Assembly: GCF_002735905.1 (NCBI RefSeq)
Contig: NZ_PEBD01000010.1
Location: forward strand, 1,302,001 to 1,366,000
DNA: 64,000 nucleotides
Origin: Williamsia muralis
Lineage (GTDB): Bacteria; Actinomycetota; Actinomycetes; Mycobacteriales; Mycobacteriaceae
Direction of reading: 5' to 3'
The notes beneath the pieces were generated by a model. It was not told where the DNA came from, did no database searches, and saw only the letters and a list, made by a program, of their open reading frames with translations. The translations under genes were made by a program, and so were the position numbers. Shown here one piece after another: positions 44,535-53,489 of this stretch (within the stretch, counting starts at the first letter, position 1; the number at the start of each line of letters is the position of its first letter).

Positions 44535-45262
44535 GACGCGTGCAACCCGCATTCTGTCTTGGCCAGTCCGGCCCATCGGCCACTTCGGGGATCGGCGCCG
44601 TTGATCGGCTTGGTGGTGCAGGGAGCGCATCCGATCGACGGATATCCCTCGTCCACAAGGGGATTGACCAGCACGCCCTTGCGGTCGATGTAGTCCTGGA
44701 ACTCGTCGTCGGTCCAGGCGGCGATCGGATTGATCTTCACCAACCCGAACGCCTCGTCGAAGGAGATCAGAGGCGCGTTGGCGCGGGTGGGGGACTCCAC
44801 TCGGCGAATGCCGGTGACCCAGGCCCGGTATCCCGACAGCTCACGTTTGAGCGGCACCACCTTGCGAAGCCGGCAGCACTCGCCGGGATTCGAGGCGAAC
44901 AGATTGCGTCCCACGGTCGCATCCTGCTGGGCGACGCTCTGCTCGGCTTTGGCGTTCACGATCTCGACGCCGTAGACCTGTTCGACGGCGTCCCGGGTGC
45001 CGAGGGTCTCGGCGAAGTGATAGCCGGTGTCGAGGAACAGCACCTTGAGTTTGCCGCCGTTCAACTGCTCGGGGGTGACGGCAGAGGCCGCAACGTCCAC
45101 GAGCACTGCGTCCTGCATGTTGGATGCGACGATGAAGTCGGTACCGAAAGTGTCTGCGGTCCAGCGCATCAGGTCGTGTGCCGAGGCGTCCGGGCCCAGC
45201 AGTGCAGCACCTTCCGCCGCCAGATCGCGCAACTCCGTCTCACTGCGAACTGCGGTACTCAT
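44531..45262 (-). CDS. cysH: Phosphoadenylyl/adenylyl-sulfate reductase CysH
   Basis: A 243-residue reductase. The iron-sulfur cysteines NPGECCRLRKV and SIGCAPCTTKPI form the CC...CXXC pattern of enzymes that use adenylyl sulfate (APS) directly; the C-terminal catalytic cysteine is in KTECGLHAS. It reduces APS to sulfite for SirA. The presence of the cluster and the absence of a CysC kinase in the operon agree. ATG 45262 overlaps the sirA stop by four bases. Confidence 0.94.
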   Translation of the reverse strand: MSTAVRSETELRDLAAEGAALLGPDASAHDLMRWTADTFGTDFIVASNMQDAVLVDVAASAVTPEQLNGGKLKVLFLDTGYHFAETLGTRDAVEQVYGVEIVNAKAEQSVAQQDATVGRNLFASNPGECCRLRKVVPLKRELSGYRAWVTGIRRVESPTRANAPLISFDEAFGLVKINPIAAWTDDEFQDYIDRKGVLVNPLVDEGYPSIGCAPCTTKPINGADPRSGRWAGLAKTECGLHAS

Positions 45263-46959
45263 CGCAAATCCTCCTCGTCGGCGCGAACCGCCCACTGGGC
45301 GAAACGCTCACCGTCACTGCGTTGCTTCACGAAATTGCGGACCACGCGGTCCATGTAGTCACCGATCTCGCCGGAGAGCACCTTGTGCTGACGGAGTTTG
45401 CGGCCGAATGCCGAATCCTGACCGAGGCTGCCGCCGAGGTGAACCTGGAAGCCTTCCACGGTGTTGCCATCGGCGTCCTCGACGAGCATGCCCTTGAACC
45501 CGATGTCGGCGATCTGCGCGCGGGCGCACGAGTTGGGGCAGCCATTGATGTTCACCGTGATCGGGACGTCGAGCTGGTCGTTGATGTCGGCGAGCCGCGA
45601 CTCCAACTCGGGCACCAGCACCTGCGACCGTTTGCGCGTCTCGGTGAACGACAATTTGCAGAACTCGATGCCCGAGCACGCCATCAGGTTGCGCCGCCAG
45701 GGCGACGGCCTGGCGATCAGCCCGAGAGGTGCGAGTTCGGAGATGAGCTGCTCGACCTTGTCGTCGGCGACGTCGAGGACAACCAGCTTCTGGTACGGGG
45801 TGAAGCGGATACGGTCAGAGCCGACCCGGGCTGCGGCATCGGCGACGGCGGTGAGCTTGGAGCCCGACACCCGTCCGGCGATCGCCGCGAACCCGACGGA
45901 ATTGAGGCCGTTCTTCAGCTTCTGCACGCCCACGTGGTCGCGCGGTGCGCTGAGCGGGGCAGGCGCCGGTCCGTCGATCAGCTTGCGCCCCAGGTATTCG
46001 TCCTCGAGCACCTGGCGGAACTTCTCGATGCCCCAGTCCTTGAGCAGGTACTTCAGCCGGGCCTTGGTACGCAGACGCCGGTATCCGTAGTCGCGGAACA
46101 GCGAGACCACGCCCTCCCAGACGTCTGGGACGTCGTCGAGTGCGACCCACGCACCGACCCGCTGCGCCAGCATCGGGTTGGTGGAGAGCCCCCCGCCGAC
46201 CCACAGGTCGAGGCCGGGACCGTGCTCGGGATGGTTGACGCCGATGAAGGCGACATCGTTGATCTCGTGGGCGACATCCTGCAGGCCGGAGATCGCCGTC
46301 TTGAACTTGCGGGGGAGGTTCGAGTACTTCGGGTCGCCGATGTACCGGCGGACGATCTCGTCGATCGCGGGTGTGGGGTCGAGAATCTCGTCCACGGCCT
46401 CACCGGCGAGCGGGGAACCGAGGACCACGCGGGGGCAATCCCCGCACGCCTCGGTGGTCTTGAGGCCGACGGCCTCGAGTCGTTGCCAGATCTCGGGGAC
46501 GTTCTCGATCTCGATCCAGTGGTACTGGACGTTCTCACGATCGGAGAGATCCGCTGTGTCGCGGGCGAATTCGGTGGAGATCTGACCGATCGTGCGCAGT
46601 TGTTCGGCAGTCAGCGCACCGGCGTCGCAGCGGACCCGCATCATGAAGTGGCGGGCCTCGAGGATGTCGATGTTGTCGTCACCGGTCCAGGTGCCGTCGT
46701 AACCCTCGGCGCGCTGGGTGTAGAGACCCCACCAACGCAACCGGCCGCGCAGATCTTGTTTGTCGATCGAATCGAAGCCCTGTTTGGAATAGATGTTCTC
46801 TACACGGGCGCGGACGTTGAGCGGATTGTCGTCCTTCTTGGCCTGCTCGTTGGGGTTGAGCGGCTCCCGGTATCCGAGTTTCCATTGGCCCTCGGCGCGG
46901 CGCTTCGTCGGACGTGCCCGCCGCGCCGGTTTGCCGGGGGCGTCTGCGGTCGACGTCAT
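45259..46959 (-). CDS. sirA: Ferredoxin-dependent sulfite reductase SirA
   Basis: A 566-residue siroheme/[4Fe-4S] reductase. The cluster cysteines are in LMACSGIEFCKLSFTETR and NGCPNSCARAQIAD (C-x5-C and C-x3-C), and a nitrite/sulfite ferredoxin-like half-domain repeats in both halves. The N-terminus is basic (KPARRARPTKRRAEG). It reduces sulfite to sulfide. It could be mistaken for a nitrite reductase, but the cysH-cysD-cysN-sirB operon settles the role. ATG 46959 follows AGGAGA by four to five bases. The message begins far upstream with a Cys leader ORF. Confidence 0.94.
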   Translation of the reverse strand: MTSTADAPGKPARRARPTKRRAEGQWKLGYREPLNPNEQAKKDDNPLNVRARVENIYSKQGFDSIDKQDLRGRLRWWGLYTQRAEGYDGTWTGDDNIDILEARHFMMRVRCDAGALTAEQLRTIGQISTEFARDTADLSDRENVQYHWIEIENVPEIWQRLEAVGLKTTEACGDCPRVVLGSPLAGEAVDEILDPTPAIDEIVRRYIGDPKYSNLPRKFKTAISGLQDVAHEINDVAFIGVNHPEHGPGLDLWVGGGLSTNPMLAQRVGAWVALDDVPDVWEGVVSLFRDYGYRRLRTKARLKYLLKDWGIEKFRQVLEDEYLGRKLIDGPAPAPLSAPRDHVGVQKLKNGLNSVGFAAIAGRVSGSKLTAVADAAARVGSDRIRFTPYQKLVVLDVADDKVEQLISELAPLGLIARPSPWRRNLMACSGIEFCKLSFTETRKRSQVLVPELESRLADINDQLDVPITVNINGCPNSCARAQIADIGFKGMLVEDADGNTVEGFQVHLGGSLGQDSAFGRKLRQHKVLSGEIGDYMDRVVRNFVKQRSDGERFAQWAVRADEEDLR

Positions 46960-47074
46960 TGATTCTCCTGTCTGGCGGACTCCGGGCAGCGTGCAGATCT
47001 GGGCTCGAGGCACCGGGGAGTCCTGCAAAGGCTTGATACAAGGGAAGAGCGTGGCGCGGGCATGTCACCGTCTG

Positions 47075-47093
47075 CGGTCCGGGCTGTGGACCG
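47075..47093 (-). promoter_or_regulatory. Hairpin between leader ORF and sirA
   Basis: CGGTCC-n7-GGACCG, a perfect 6-bp stem starting 16 bases after the leader stop on the minus strand. It is a candidate part of the attenuator that would respond to ribosome stalling at the leader's cysteine codons. Confidence 0.45.
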
Positions 47094-47109
47094 TGGGCCT
47101 TGCCGCTTG

Positions 47110-47190
47110 TCAGTTAAGACAGAAAGCGCTGCATACGCGCTTGAGATCGATGTGCCGTCGCATCGCGAGCCACACCCCTTGAGAAGTCAC
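47110..47190 (-). CDS. Cysteine-containing leader peptide of the sulfate-reduction operon
   Basis: A 26-residue ORF on the minus strand starting at GTG 47190 and ending RRHIDLKRVCSAFCLN, with two cysteines in the last seven residues. The RRHxDLxRVxSAxC pattern is the one I recall from actinobacterial Cys leader peptides before sulfur-assimilation genes. The GTG lies eight bases after CACTAT, so the message would be leaderless (ATG 47199 is an in-frame alternative). A 150-base gap with a hairpin separates it from sirA. Its role as a cysteine sensor is inferred. Confidence 0.78.
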   Translation of the reverse strand: MTSQGVWLAMRRHIDLKRVCSAFCLN

Positions 47191-47237
47191 GTCGCCCATA
47201 GTGCCACGGCCTTCCTTGATGCGTCTACTTGGGCTTA

Positions 47238-47260
47238 CTTTGGCTCACACTGAGCCGAAG
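47238..47260. promoter_or_regulatory. 23-bp palindrome upstream of the sirA operon promoter
   Basis: CTTTGGCTCA-cac-TGAGCCGAAG: nine of ten positions pair across a 3-base centre. It is centred about 59 bases upstream of the leader start, where the promoter has a fair -10 (CACTAT) but no good -35, a layout suited to an activator. The bound regulator is not encoded in the window as far as I can tell. Confidence 0.65.
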
Positions 47261-47316
47261 TCAATCGGCGCGGTCGACGCCGACGTATTCAGGTGTCAAC
47301 ACCGGACGAGCCGTGG

Positions 47317-47868
47317 TCATTCCTTCCCGCCAGATTCTTTCTTCTGTGCCCTGCTCCACTGGACGGCAGCGACGATGACCTTGATGCCCACGCCGACGAC
47401 GATCAGGTTGAGCACCATCTGCGCCGCCACGATCGCGCGGGACAGATCGACAGCGGCGGTGATGTCCCCGAAGCCCACGGTCGCGAACACCGACAGCGTG
47501 AAATAGAGCGAGCTCATGCGGGACAGCGGCTCGCTGAATTGCGCTGGGTCACTCGCCGACAGCATGAAATATCCGAGAGAGAAGCCGAGCAGGTAGAGCG
47601 GGGCGATGATCGCGAGAGCCTCGATCGCCTGGACCGCGGGCGCCGGGGCCCGCAGGATCCGCCCGATTTGCCAGACGGCCGTGAGGGCCGCGACCACCAG
47701 GAACGCCGCCACGACAACCACCTCGCCCCAGCCGTCGAGCACCGTCCACGGCACCACGAAGTACGCGGCCAGATAGGCGACCACGATGCCGACCGACCGC
47801 GCCATCGCCCAGACGAGAACGCTCTTCGGCAGTTGGATGAAGTCGCCCGACCCACCGGGTCCTGTCAT
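47317..47868 (-). CDS. Potassium-channel-like membrane protein
   Basis: A 183-residue protein with about four membrane segments and a pore loop SSLYFTLSVFATVGFGDITA, where TVGFGD is the potassium selectivity filter. The last two helices flank the filter as in 2-TM channels, and two further N-terminal helices (VLVWAMARSVGIVVAYLAAY and VVVAAFLVVAALTAVW) precede. There is no cytosolic RCK domain. ATG 47868 has GAGGGG upstream; the longer frame into hemW's promoter is rejected. It is divergent from hemW. Confidence 0.85.
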   Translation of the reverse strand: MTGPGGSGDFIQLPKSVLVWAMARSVGIVVAYLAAYFVVPWTVLDGWGEVVVVAAFLVVAALTAVWQIGRILRAPAPAVQAIEALAIIAPLYLLGFSLGYFMLSASDPAQFSEPLSRMSSLYFTLSVFATVGFGDITAAVDLSRAIVAAQMVLNLIVVGVGIKVIVAAVQWSRAQKKESGGKE

Positions 47869-47935
47869 GGGTTCGCCCCTCGCCAGTCGCACTGATTCTG
47901 ATGTTGCCCGCCGGTACTGGGATGATCGAACCACG

Positions 47936-49108
47936 ATGCCCAACACCTTCATCCCGAAGTCGCGATCCGAGACCCCTCTGGGGCTGTACATCCACGTCCC
48001 GTTCTGTGCGACGCGGTGCGGCTACTGCGACTTCAACACCTACACACCAGGTGAGCTCGGCAGCAGCTCATCACCGGAGCAGTGGCTCTCCGCGCTCGAC
48101 GGTGAACTGTCGATGGCTGCGGCCCACCTCGATCCGCCCAGGCCCGTGTCGACGATCTTCGTCGGCGGTGGCACCCCGTCCCTGTTGGGAGCAGAGGGAT
48201 TGGGGCGCGTCATGGCATCGGTGCGCACCCACTTCGACATCGCACCGGGGGCCGAGATCACCACCGAATCGAATCCCGAATCGACGTCGCCCGAGTTCTT
48301 CGAGGGCATCCTCGCGGCCGGGTTCACCCGCGTGTCACTGGGGATGCAATCGGCGGCGGGTCACGTTCTCGCAGTGCTGGACCGCACGCACACCCCCGGC
48401 CGGGCCGTCACCGCCGCGCGGGAGGCCAGGGCCGCCGGGCTCGGACATGTGAACCTCGATCTGATCTACGGCACCCCCGGAGAGCGCGACGAGGATCTCG
48501 CCTCGTCCCTCGATGCGGTGCTCGATGCCGGGGTCGACCACGTGTCGGCATACGCGCTGATCGTCGAAGACGGCACCGCGCTGGCCCGCCGGGTACGCCG
48601 GGGAGAGCTGCCGGCTCCCGATGACGACGTGCTCGCGAGCCGGTACGAGATGATCGACGAGCGCCTCTCGGCTGCGGGACTTCGGTGGTACGAGGTGTCC
48701 AACTGGGCGCGAACCTCGGTGCCCGACGCGTTCTGTCGACACAATCTCGGCTACTGGGACAGCGCCGACTGGTGGGGTGCCGGGCCTGGCGCGCACTCGC
48801 ACGTGGCGGGGGTCCGCTGGTGGAACCACAAACACCCGGCCAGGTATGCCGCCGCGGTGGCGGCCGCAGAACTACCGGCTGCCGGTCACGAACAGCTGAG
48901 TCCGGACGATCAGCACACCGAACGGGTGATGCTGGCGATCCGCCGTTCGGTCGGGCTCGCGTGGTCCGAACTCCGTCCCGACGAGCAACAGCGGGCTGCG
49001 CGAACGATCTCCGACGGCCTCACCGAACGGGTCGGATCGTCCCTGGTTCTGACCAACCGTGGACGTCTGCTGGCTGATGGCGTGGTCCGTGACCTGTTGG
49101 CGGGCTGA
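47936..49108 (+). CDS. hemW: Radical SAM protein HemW (heme chaperone, HemN-like)
   Basis: A 390-residue radical SAM enzyme. The cluster motif is HVPFCATRCGYCDFNTY (CX3CX2C with a phenylalanine-rich surrounding), followed by TIFVGGGTPSLLG, ITTESNPES, RVSLGMQSA and the HemN C-terminal domain. It lacks the extended N-terminus of true coproporphyrinogen dehydrogenase, as HemW heme-insertion proteins do. The gene lies before hrcA as in mycobacteria. ATG 47936 gives the family start. Its last 89 bases overlap the convergent gene at 49020-49445. Confidence 0.9.
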   Translation: MPNTFIPKSRSETPLGLYIHVPFCATRCGYCDFNTYTPGELGSSSSPEQWLSALDGELSMAAAHLDPPRPVSTIFVGGGTPSLLGAEGLGRVMASVRTHFDIAPGAEITTESNPESTSPEFFEGILAAGFTRVSLGMQSAAGHVLAVLDRTHTPGRAVTAAREARAAGLGHVNLDLIYGTPGERDEDLASSLDAVLDAGVDHVSAYALIVEDGTALARRVRRGELPAPDDDVLASRYEMIDERLSAAGLRWYEVSNWARTSVPDAFCRHNLGYWDSADWWGAGPGAHSHVAGVRWWNHKHPARYAAAVAAAELPAAGHEQLSPDDQHTERVMLAIRRSVGLAWSELRPDEQQRAARTISDGLTERVGSSLVLTNRGRLLADGVVRDLLAG

Positions 49109-49445
49109 CACTCTCGACCCCGGTACTCGGTTCGCGGGTCAGTTCGGAGACGTTGTCGAGGTCGAGCAGTCGTGCATGGATGACGTGCCGGTTGCGCAAT
49201 GCCGACCGGACTGCGCGGTGTAGGCCGTCCTCGAGATAGATGTCGCCCTGCCAGCGCACGGCGTGTGCGAACAGGTCGCCGTAGAAGGTCGAGTCTTCCG
49301 AGAGCAATTTGTCCAGGGCGAGCACCGTGGTGACAGTGATGAGCTGATCGAGCCGCAACTGGCGCGGCGGGATCTTGGCCCAATCGCGAATGGACAACTG
49401 ATGGTCCGGGTACGGCTTCCCGTCGCGGACGCCCTTGAAAATCAC
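49020..49445 (-). CDS. Small conserved protein with ParB/Srx-like DGLHR motif
   Basis: A 141-residue protein starting VIFKGVRDGKPYPDHQLSIRDWAKIPPRQLRLDQLIT and containing YLEDGLHRAVRSALRNRHVIHARLLDL, which resembles the D-G-x-H-R nucleotide-binding motif of ParB/sulfiredoxin-fold proteins. Similar proteins adjoin hrcA in mycobacteria; the function is unknown. GTG 49445 lies seven bases after TACGGT. The last 30 or so residues, low in complexity, are encoded opposite the 3' end of hemW and may be a lineage-specific extension. Confidence 0.75.
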   Translation of the reverse strand: MIFKGVRDGKPYPDHQLSIRDWAKIPPRQLRLDQLITVTTVLALDKLLSEDSTFYGDLFAHAVRWQGDIYLEDGLHRAVRSALRNRHVIHARLLDLDNVSELTREPSTGVESVSPPTGHGPRHQPADVHGWSEPGTIRPVR

Positions 49446-49537
49446 CGGTTCACCGTATCGGTTCTCCGTCGCCGTAGACTTGATGAATGCTGTGAAGTGC
49501 CCATTGTCCAAAGCCGAGGGCTGGAGGTGAACTGCTC

Positions 49538-50572
49538 ATGTCGAGCACCGATGAACGTCGTTTCGAAGTACTTCGCGCCATCGTCACCGACTATGTCGCG
49601 ACGCAGGAGCCGATCGGCTCCAAGGCACTGGTCGATCGCCACCACCTCGGTGTGTCCAGCGCCACCGTCCGCAACGACATGGCCGTACTGGAGGCCGAGG
49701 GGTACATCACCCAGCCGCACACCAGCTCCGGCCGCGTTCCCACGGACAAGGGGTATCGCCTGTTCGTCGACCGCATCAGCGAGGTGAAGCCGCTGTCACC
49801 GGTGGAGCGGCGCACCATCCTGAACTTCCTCGATTCCGGGGTCGACCTCGACGACGTACTCCGACGATCGGTTCAGTTGCTGGCGCAACTCACCCGGCAG
49901 GTCGCGGTGATCCAGTACCCGGTGCTCGCGTCGTCCTCTGTCCGTCACCTCGAGGTGGTTGCCCTGACGCCGGCCCGGTTGCTGCTGGTGGTGATCACCG
50001 ACACCGGCCGTGTCGAACAGCGCATCGTCGACCTCGGCTCCGACCTGAACGACGAGGACATCAGCCGACTCCGCGACATGTTCGGTGCCGCGTTGAACGG
50101 TCAGCGGCTCGAGGTCGCCTCACATGCAGTCGCAGAGCTGGCCAACAAGGCTCCTGAAGACCTGCGTCAGCCGTTCATCCGGGTCGCGACCGTGTTGGTG
50201 GAAACATTGGTCGAGCGATCTGCGGATCGGCTGCTGATGGGCGGCACCTCCAATCTGACCCGGGCCGCGGCGGATTTTGCGCCGATGGCCGGTGCCATGG
50301 GATCGGTACTCGAAGCGCTCGAAGAGCAGGTGGTGGTCCTCAAACTGCTGGCCGCCACACAGAACACCGGCACCGTGACGGTGCAGATCGGCGAGGAGAC
50401 CCGAGAAGAGAACCTGCGTGGCACCGCGGTGGTTTCCACCGGGTACGGTGCCTCGGGCACTGTGTTCGGTGGTCTCGGCGTGCTCGGACCGACCCGGATG
50501 GACTATCCGGGAACGATCGCGTCCGTCGCCGCCGTTGCCAGATACGTCGGCGAGGTACTCGCCGATCGATGA
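49538..50572 (+). CDS. hrcA: Heat-inducible transcription repressor HrcA
   Basis: A 344-residue HrcA: winged helix at the N-terminus ([49 protein letters not shown]), dimerisation insert and GAF-like domain. It represses groE-type heat-shock genes at CIRCE elements. I saw no CIRCE element upstream, so autoregulation is not evident. ATG 49538 has GGAGG seven to eight bases upstream; a TAGACT -10-like box lies at 49475-49480. It leads an operon with dnaJ2. Confidence 0.94.
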   Translation: MSSTDERRFEVLRAIVTDYVATQEPIGSKALVDRHHLGVSSATVRNDMAVLEAEGYITQPHTSSGRVPTDKGYRLFVDRISEVKPLSPVERRTILNFLDSGVDLDDVLRRSVQLLAQLTRQVAVIQYPVLASSSVRHLEVVALTPARLLLVVITDTGRVEQRIVDLGSDLNDEDISRLRDMFGAALNGQRLEVASHAVAELANKAPEDLRQPFIRVATVLVETLVERSADRLLMGGTSNLTRAAADFAPMAGAMGSVLEALEEQVVVLKLLAATQNTGTVTVQIGEETREENLRGTAVVSTGYGASGTVFGGLGVLGPTRMDYPGTIASVAAVARYVGEVLADR

Positions 50573-50665
50573 CGTGCGGGCGCCGCACACTGACCTGAAC
50601 AACCCATCCGGACGCGACTGCTCGGTGCTTCCGGAGATGAATCAAAGAACGGAAAATGCATCGCC

Positions 50666-51820
50666 GTGGCACGTGACTACTACGGGATCCTTGGTGTGGA
50701 CAGAGGCGCCAGCGACCAGGAAATCAAACGCGCGTACCGCAAGTTGGCGCGTGAATTGCACCCCGACGTCAACCCAGATGAGTCGGCACAGACCCGCTTC
50801 CAGGACGTGACGGCCGCCTACGAGGTGCTCACCGACCCGGAGAAGCGGCGCATCGTCGATGCCGGCGGTGACCCGCTCGAATCGGCGGGCGCCGGCGGCT
50901 TCGGAGGCTTTGGCAACGGTGGGTTCACCGGTGGCCTCGGCGACGTCTTCGAGGCGTTCTTCGGTGGCGCGGGCGGCGGCGGACGGGGTCCGCGTGGTCG
51001 CGTCCAAGCAGGTTCCGATGCGCTGCTGCGGATGCGACTGGACCTCGACGAGTGCGCGGCGGGTGTCAGCAAAGAGGTGACGGTCGACACGGCAATTCTC
51101 TGCGACGTGTGCACCGGGTCGGGCACAAACGGCAACAGCAAGCCCGTCGTGTGTGAAACCTGCCGCGGCGCAGGCGAAGTGCAATCGGTGCAACGCTCGT
51201 TCCTCGGCCAGGTGATGACGTCGCGGCCGTGCCCCACCTGTGGGGGCGCCGGTGAGACGATTCCCGATCCGTGCCACAAATGCGGTGGTGACGGACGAGT
51301 GCGCTCGCGCCGCACCCTCACCGTCAAGATCCCTGCTGGTGTCGCCGATGGCATGCGGGTTCGTCTCGTCGGCCAGGGCGAGGTGGGACCAGGTGGCGGT
51401 CCTGCCGGCGACCTCTACGTGGAGGTCCAGGAAAAGCAACACAGTGTGTTCGTCCGCGACGGCGACGATCTGCACTGCACCGTGCGCGTCCCGATGGTCG
51501 ACGCCGCCCTCGGTGGCGAGATCGACATCGACACGATCCTGGGCGGCTCCACCCGCGTGGTGATCGAACCCGGAACGCAGCCAGGGCAGATCGCCAAGAT
51601 CCGTGGTCAGGGAATGCCGCACCTGCACACCGGGGTACGCGGCACCCTGCATGTGCACCTCGACGTGGTGGTGCCGACGCGCCTCGATTCGCAACAGACC
51701 AAGCGTCTCAAGGAGTTCCGGAAACTGACACTCGAGGACCAGATCGAACTGGTGCACGCCGGGTCGTCGAACACCGGGGGACTGTTCTCCCGGCTGCGTA
51801 ACGCGTTCGCCGGGCGCTGA
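50666..51820 (+). CDS. dnaJ2: Molecular chaperone DnaJ (DnaJ2)
   Basis: A 384-residue type I DnaJ: J-domain ([37 protein letters not shown] with HPD), Gly/Phe-rich region (residues about 75-115), four zinc-finger repeats ([32 protein letters not shown]) and the C-terminal substrate domain. It is DnaJ2, the copy linked to hrcA rather than to dnaK. The GTG start is 93 bases after hrcA; followed by rsmE. Confidence 0.95.
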   Translation: MARDYYGILGVDRGASDQEIKRAYRKLARELHPDVNPDESAQTRFQDVTAAYEVLTDPEKRRIVDAGGDPLESAGAGGFGGFGNGGFTGGLGDVFEAFFGGAGGGGRGPRGRVQAGSDALLRMRLDLDECAAGVSKEVTVDTAILCDVCTGSGTNGNSKPVVCETCRGAGEVQSVQRSFLGQVMTSRPCPTCGGAGETIPDPCHKCGGDGRVRSRRTLTVKIPAGVADGMRVRLVGQGEVGPGGGPAGDLYVEVQEKQHSVFVRDGDDLHCTVRVPMVDAALGGEIDIDTILGGSTRVVIEPGTQPGQIAKIRGQGMPHLHTGVRGTLHVHLDVVVPTRLDSQQTKRLKEFRKLTLEDQIELVHAGSSNTGGLFSRLRNAFAGR

Positions 51821-51846
51821 CGCAGGGCTGTGCCGAGGACGCCGTC

Positions 51847-52614
51847 ATGAGTCCGCCGCTGTTCTGGGTCGGCAGCGTGCCACCTGCCGGGGAGATCGCC
51901 ACCGTGGACGGTGACGAGGGTCGCCACGCCGTCACCGTCACCCGGGTTTCGCCGGGGGAACGCATCATCGTGGCCGACGGTCTGGGGACCTCCGGGCTGG
52001 CCGAGGTGATCACGACCGAAGGCAAGGCGTCGCTTCAGGCGCGGGTACTCGATCACGTCGGCAGGTCCGCACCCCGACCGCGGGTGACCGTGGTGCAGGC
52101 CCTGCCCAAATCTGAACGGTCCGAGCTCGCTGTCGATCTCGCCACCGAGGCTGGTGCCGACGCGATCGTGCCGTGGCAGAGTGCGCGCTGCGTGGCGAAA
52201 TGGGTTGGGGCCAAGTCAGACAAGGGTGTGGCGAAGTGGCGGGCGGCCGCTCGCTCGGCGGCCAAGCAGAGCCGGCGGGCCTACATCCCGGAGGTAGAAG
52301 ACCTGGCGGCGACGCGGGACGTCGTGGCGCGCGCACAACAGGTCGTCGCGGCCGGCGGCATCGTCGCTGTCCTGCACGAGAGTGCCCGGACGAGCCTTGC
52401 CGCGCTGGATCTGTCGAGCGCTGCGGAGATCATGTTGATCGTGGGACCCGAAGGTGGACTCGATGATTCGGAAATCGACGCCCTGGTGTCGGTCGGTGCG
52501 GTCGCGGTCTTGCTCGGACCCGAGGTGCTGCGCACCTCCAGTGCGGCAGCAGTCGCGCTCGGTGCCATCGGCGCGCTGACCCCGCGTTGGGCGGTGGGCA
52601 CGCCATGGAGGTGA
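51847..52614 (+). CDS. rsmE: 16S rRNA (uracil(1498)-N3)-methyltransferase
   Basis: RsmE methylates U1498 of 16S rRNA. The 255-residue SPOUT enzyme has an N-terminal PUA-like domain (FWVGSVPPAGEIATVDGDEGRHAVTVTRVSPGE) and the knotted C-terminal domain with LIVGPEGGLDDSEIDALVS and LGPEVLRTSSAAAVALGAI, the SAM-binding knot. ATG 51847 has GAGGA upstream. It is linked to dnaJ2 as in mycobacteria; the next gene starts right after its stop. Confidence 0.93.
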   Translation: MSPPLFWVGSVPPAGEIATVDGDEGRHAVTVTRVSPGERIIVADGLGTSGLAEVITTEGKASLQARVLDHVGRSAPRPRVTVVQALPKSERSELAVDLATEAGADAIVPWQSARCVAKWVGAKSDKGVAKWRAAARSAAKQSRRAYIPEVEDLAATRDVVARAQQVVAAGGIVAVLHESARTSLAALDLSSAAEIMLIVGPEGGLDDSEIDALVSVGAVAVLLGPEVLRTSSAAAVALGAIGALTPRWAVGTPWR

Positions 52615-52616
52615 GG

Positions 52617-53381
52617 GTGAAAAGGGTGAAACTGGCCTACGGCGAACGCAATTCGCAGTTCGGTCACGTCTACCTGCCGGCATCGCCCGCCGAGAACGGC
52701 GTGCCGGTCATCGTCCTCGTGCACGGCGGCTACTGGAGCACCGAGTTCGGGCTCACCATCGAGACCGCCATCGCCCGCGATCTCGCCGCTCGCGGAGCCG
52801 TGGTCTGGAACATCGAGTACCGTCGCGTCGGGGAAGAAGGCGGCGGATGGCCACGCACGGGCAACGACGTCGTCGCCGCCATCTCCGCACTCGACGGCCC
52901 GGTCCGATACGCCTTGCCTGAGCACATCGCGTCTGCGGCCGACTGGTCGCGGGTCACCGTCATCGGGCACTCGGCGGGCGGCCAGCTCGGGGTGTGGGCC
53001 GTGGCCCAGCTGGGCGCCGTGACCAAGAGAGCAGCGATCTCCACGGTGATCGCTCAAGCGGCACCGCTCGATCTGCAGTCGGGTGGACGCGCCGGACGCC
53101 CGTCACTGCGTGCGCTGATGGGGGCCTCGATCAAACAGGCGCCGCAGCTGTACCGCGATGCCTCACCGGTGGAGCAGGCACCTTTTCCCGCCCACGTCGT
53201 CGCGATCCACGGAGACCTCGATGAGTCGGTGCCGGTCGAGGTGAGTCGCGACTACGTGCACCGCGTGGTGCACGCCGGTCAGTCTGCGGAACTGATCGTG
53301 GTCCCCGGCGAGGGCCATGACGTGTTCGTCAATCCGCGCAGCAGGGGTCATCGGGAGACGGTCCGGGTACTGGGTATCTGA
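52617..53381 (+). CDS. Alpha/beta hydrolase (esterase/lipase-like)
   Basis: A 254-residue hydrolase with the oxyanion motif VLVHGGYWSTEFG, nucleophile GHSAGGQLGVW, acid in IHGDLDESVPVEV and His in GEGHDVFVN. The complete triad and HGGYW motif resemble the BD-FAE and kynurenine-formamidase-like esterases. The substrate is unknown. GTG 52617 has GGAGG five bases upstream, two bases beyond the rsmE stop; GTG 52611 and ATG 52605 are alternatives. Confidence 0.85.
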   Translation: MKRVKLAYGERNSQFGHVYLPASPAENGVPVIVLVHGGYWSTEFGLTIETAIARDLAARGAVVWNIEYRRVGEEGGGWPRTGNDVVAAISALDGPVRYALPEHIASAADWSRVTVIGHSAGGQLGVWAVAQLGAVTKRAAISTVIAQAAPLDLQSGGRAGRPSLRALMGASIKQAPQLYRDASPVEQAPFPAHVVAIHGDLDESVPVEVSRDYVHRVVHAGQSAELIVVPGEGHDVFVNPRSRGHRETVRVLGI

Positions 53382-53489
53382 CGGCGCGAGGTCCGCTTCG
53401 GCGAACAGGCGAAATATTGACGTGAAACCGGGCGTTTCATCGACGTAGAATCAATCGAACCCAGCGGCAGAGCAGGAGATAAGAACTTC

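Noticed and set aside
45178-46962. Long plus-strand open frame of 594 codons
   Set aside because: It is antisense to sirA-cysH, whose family motifs are clear; high GC opens the opposite frames. No ribosome site or family signature.
49446-49537. CIRCE operator before hrcA
   Set aside because: I looked for the GCACTC-n9-GAGTGC type inverted repeat and did not find it.
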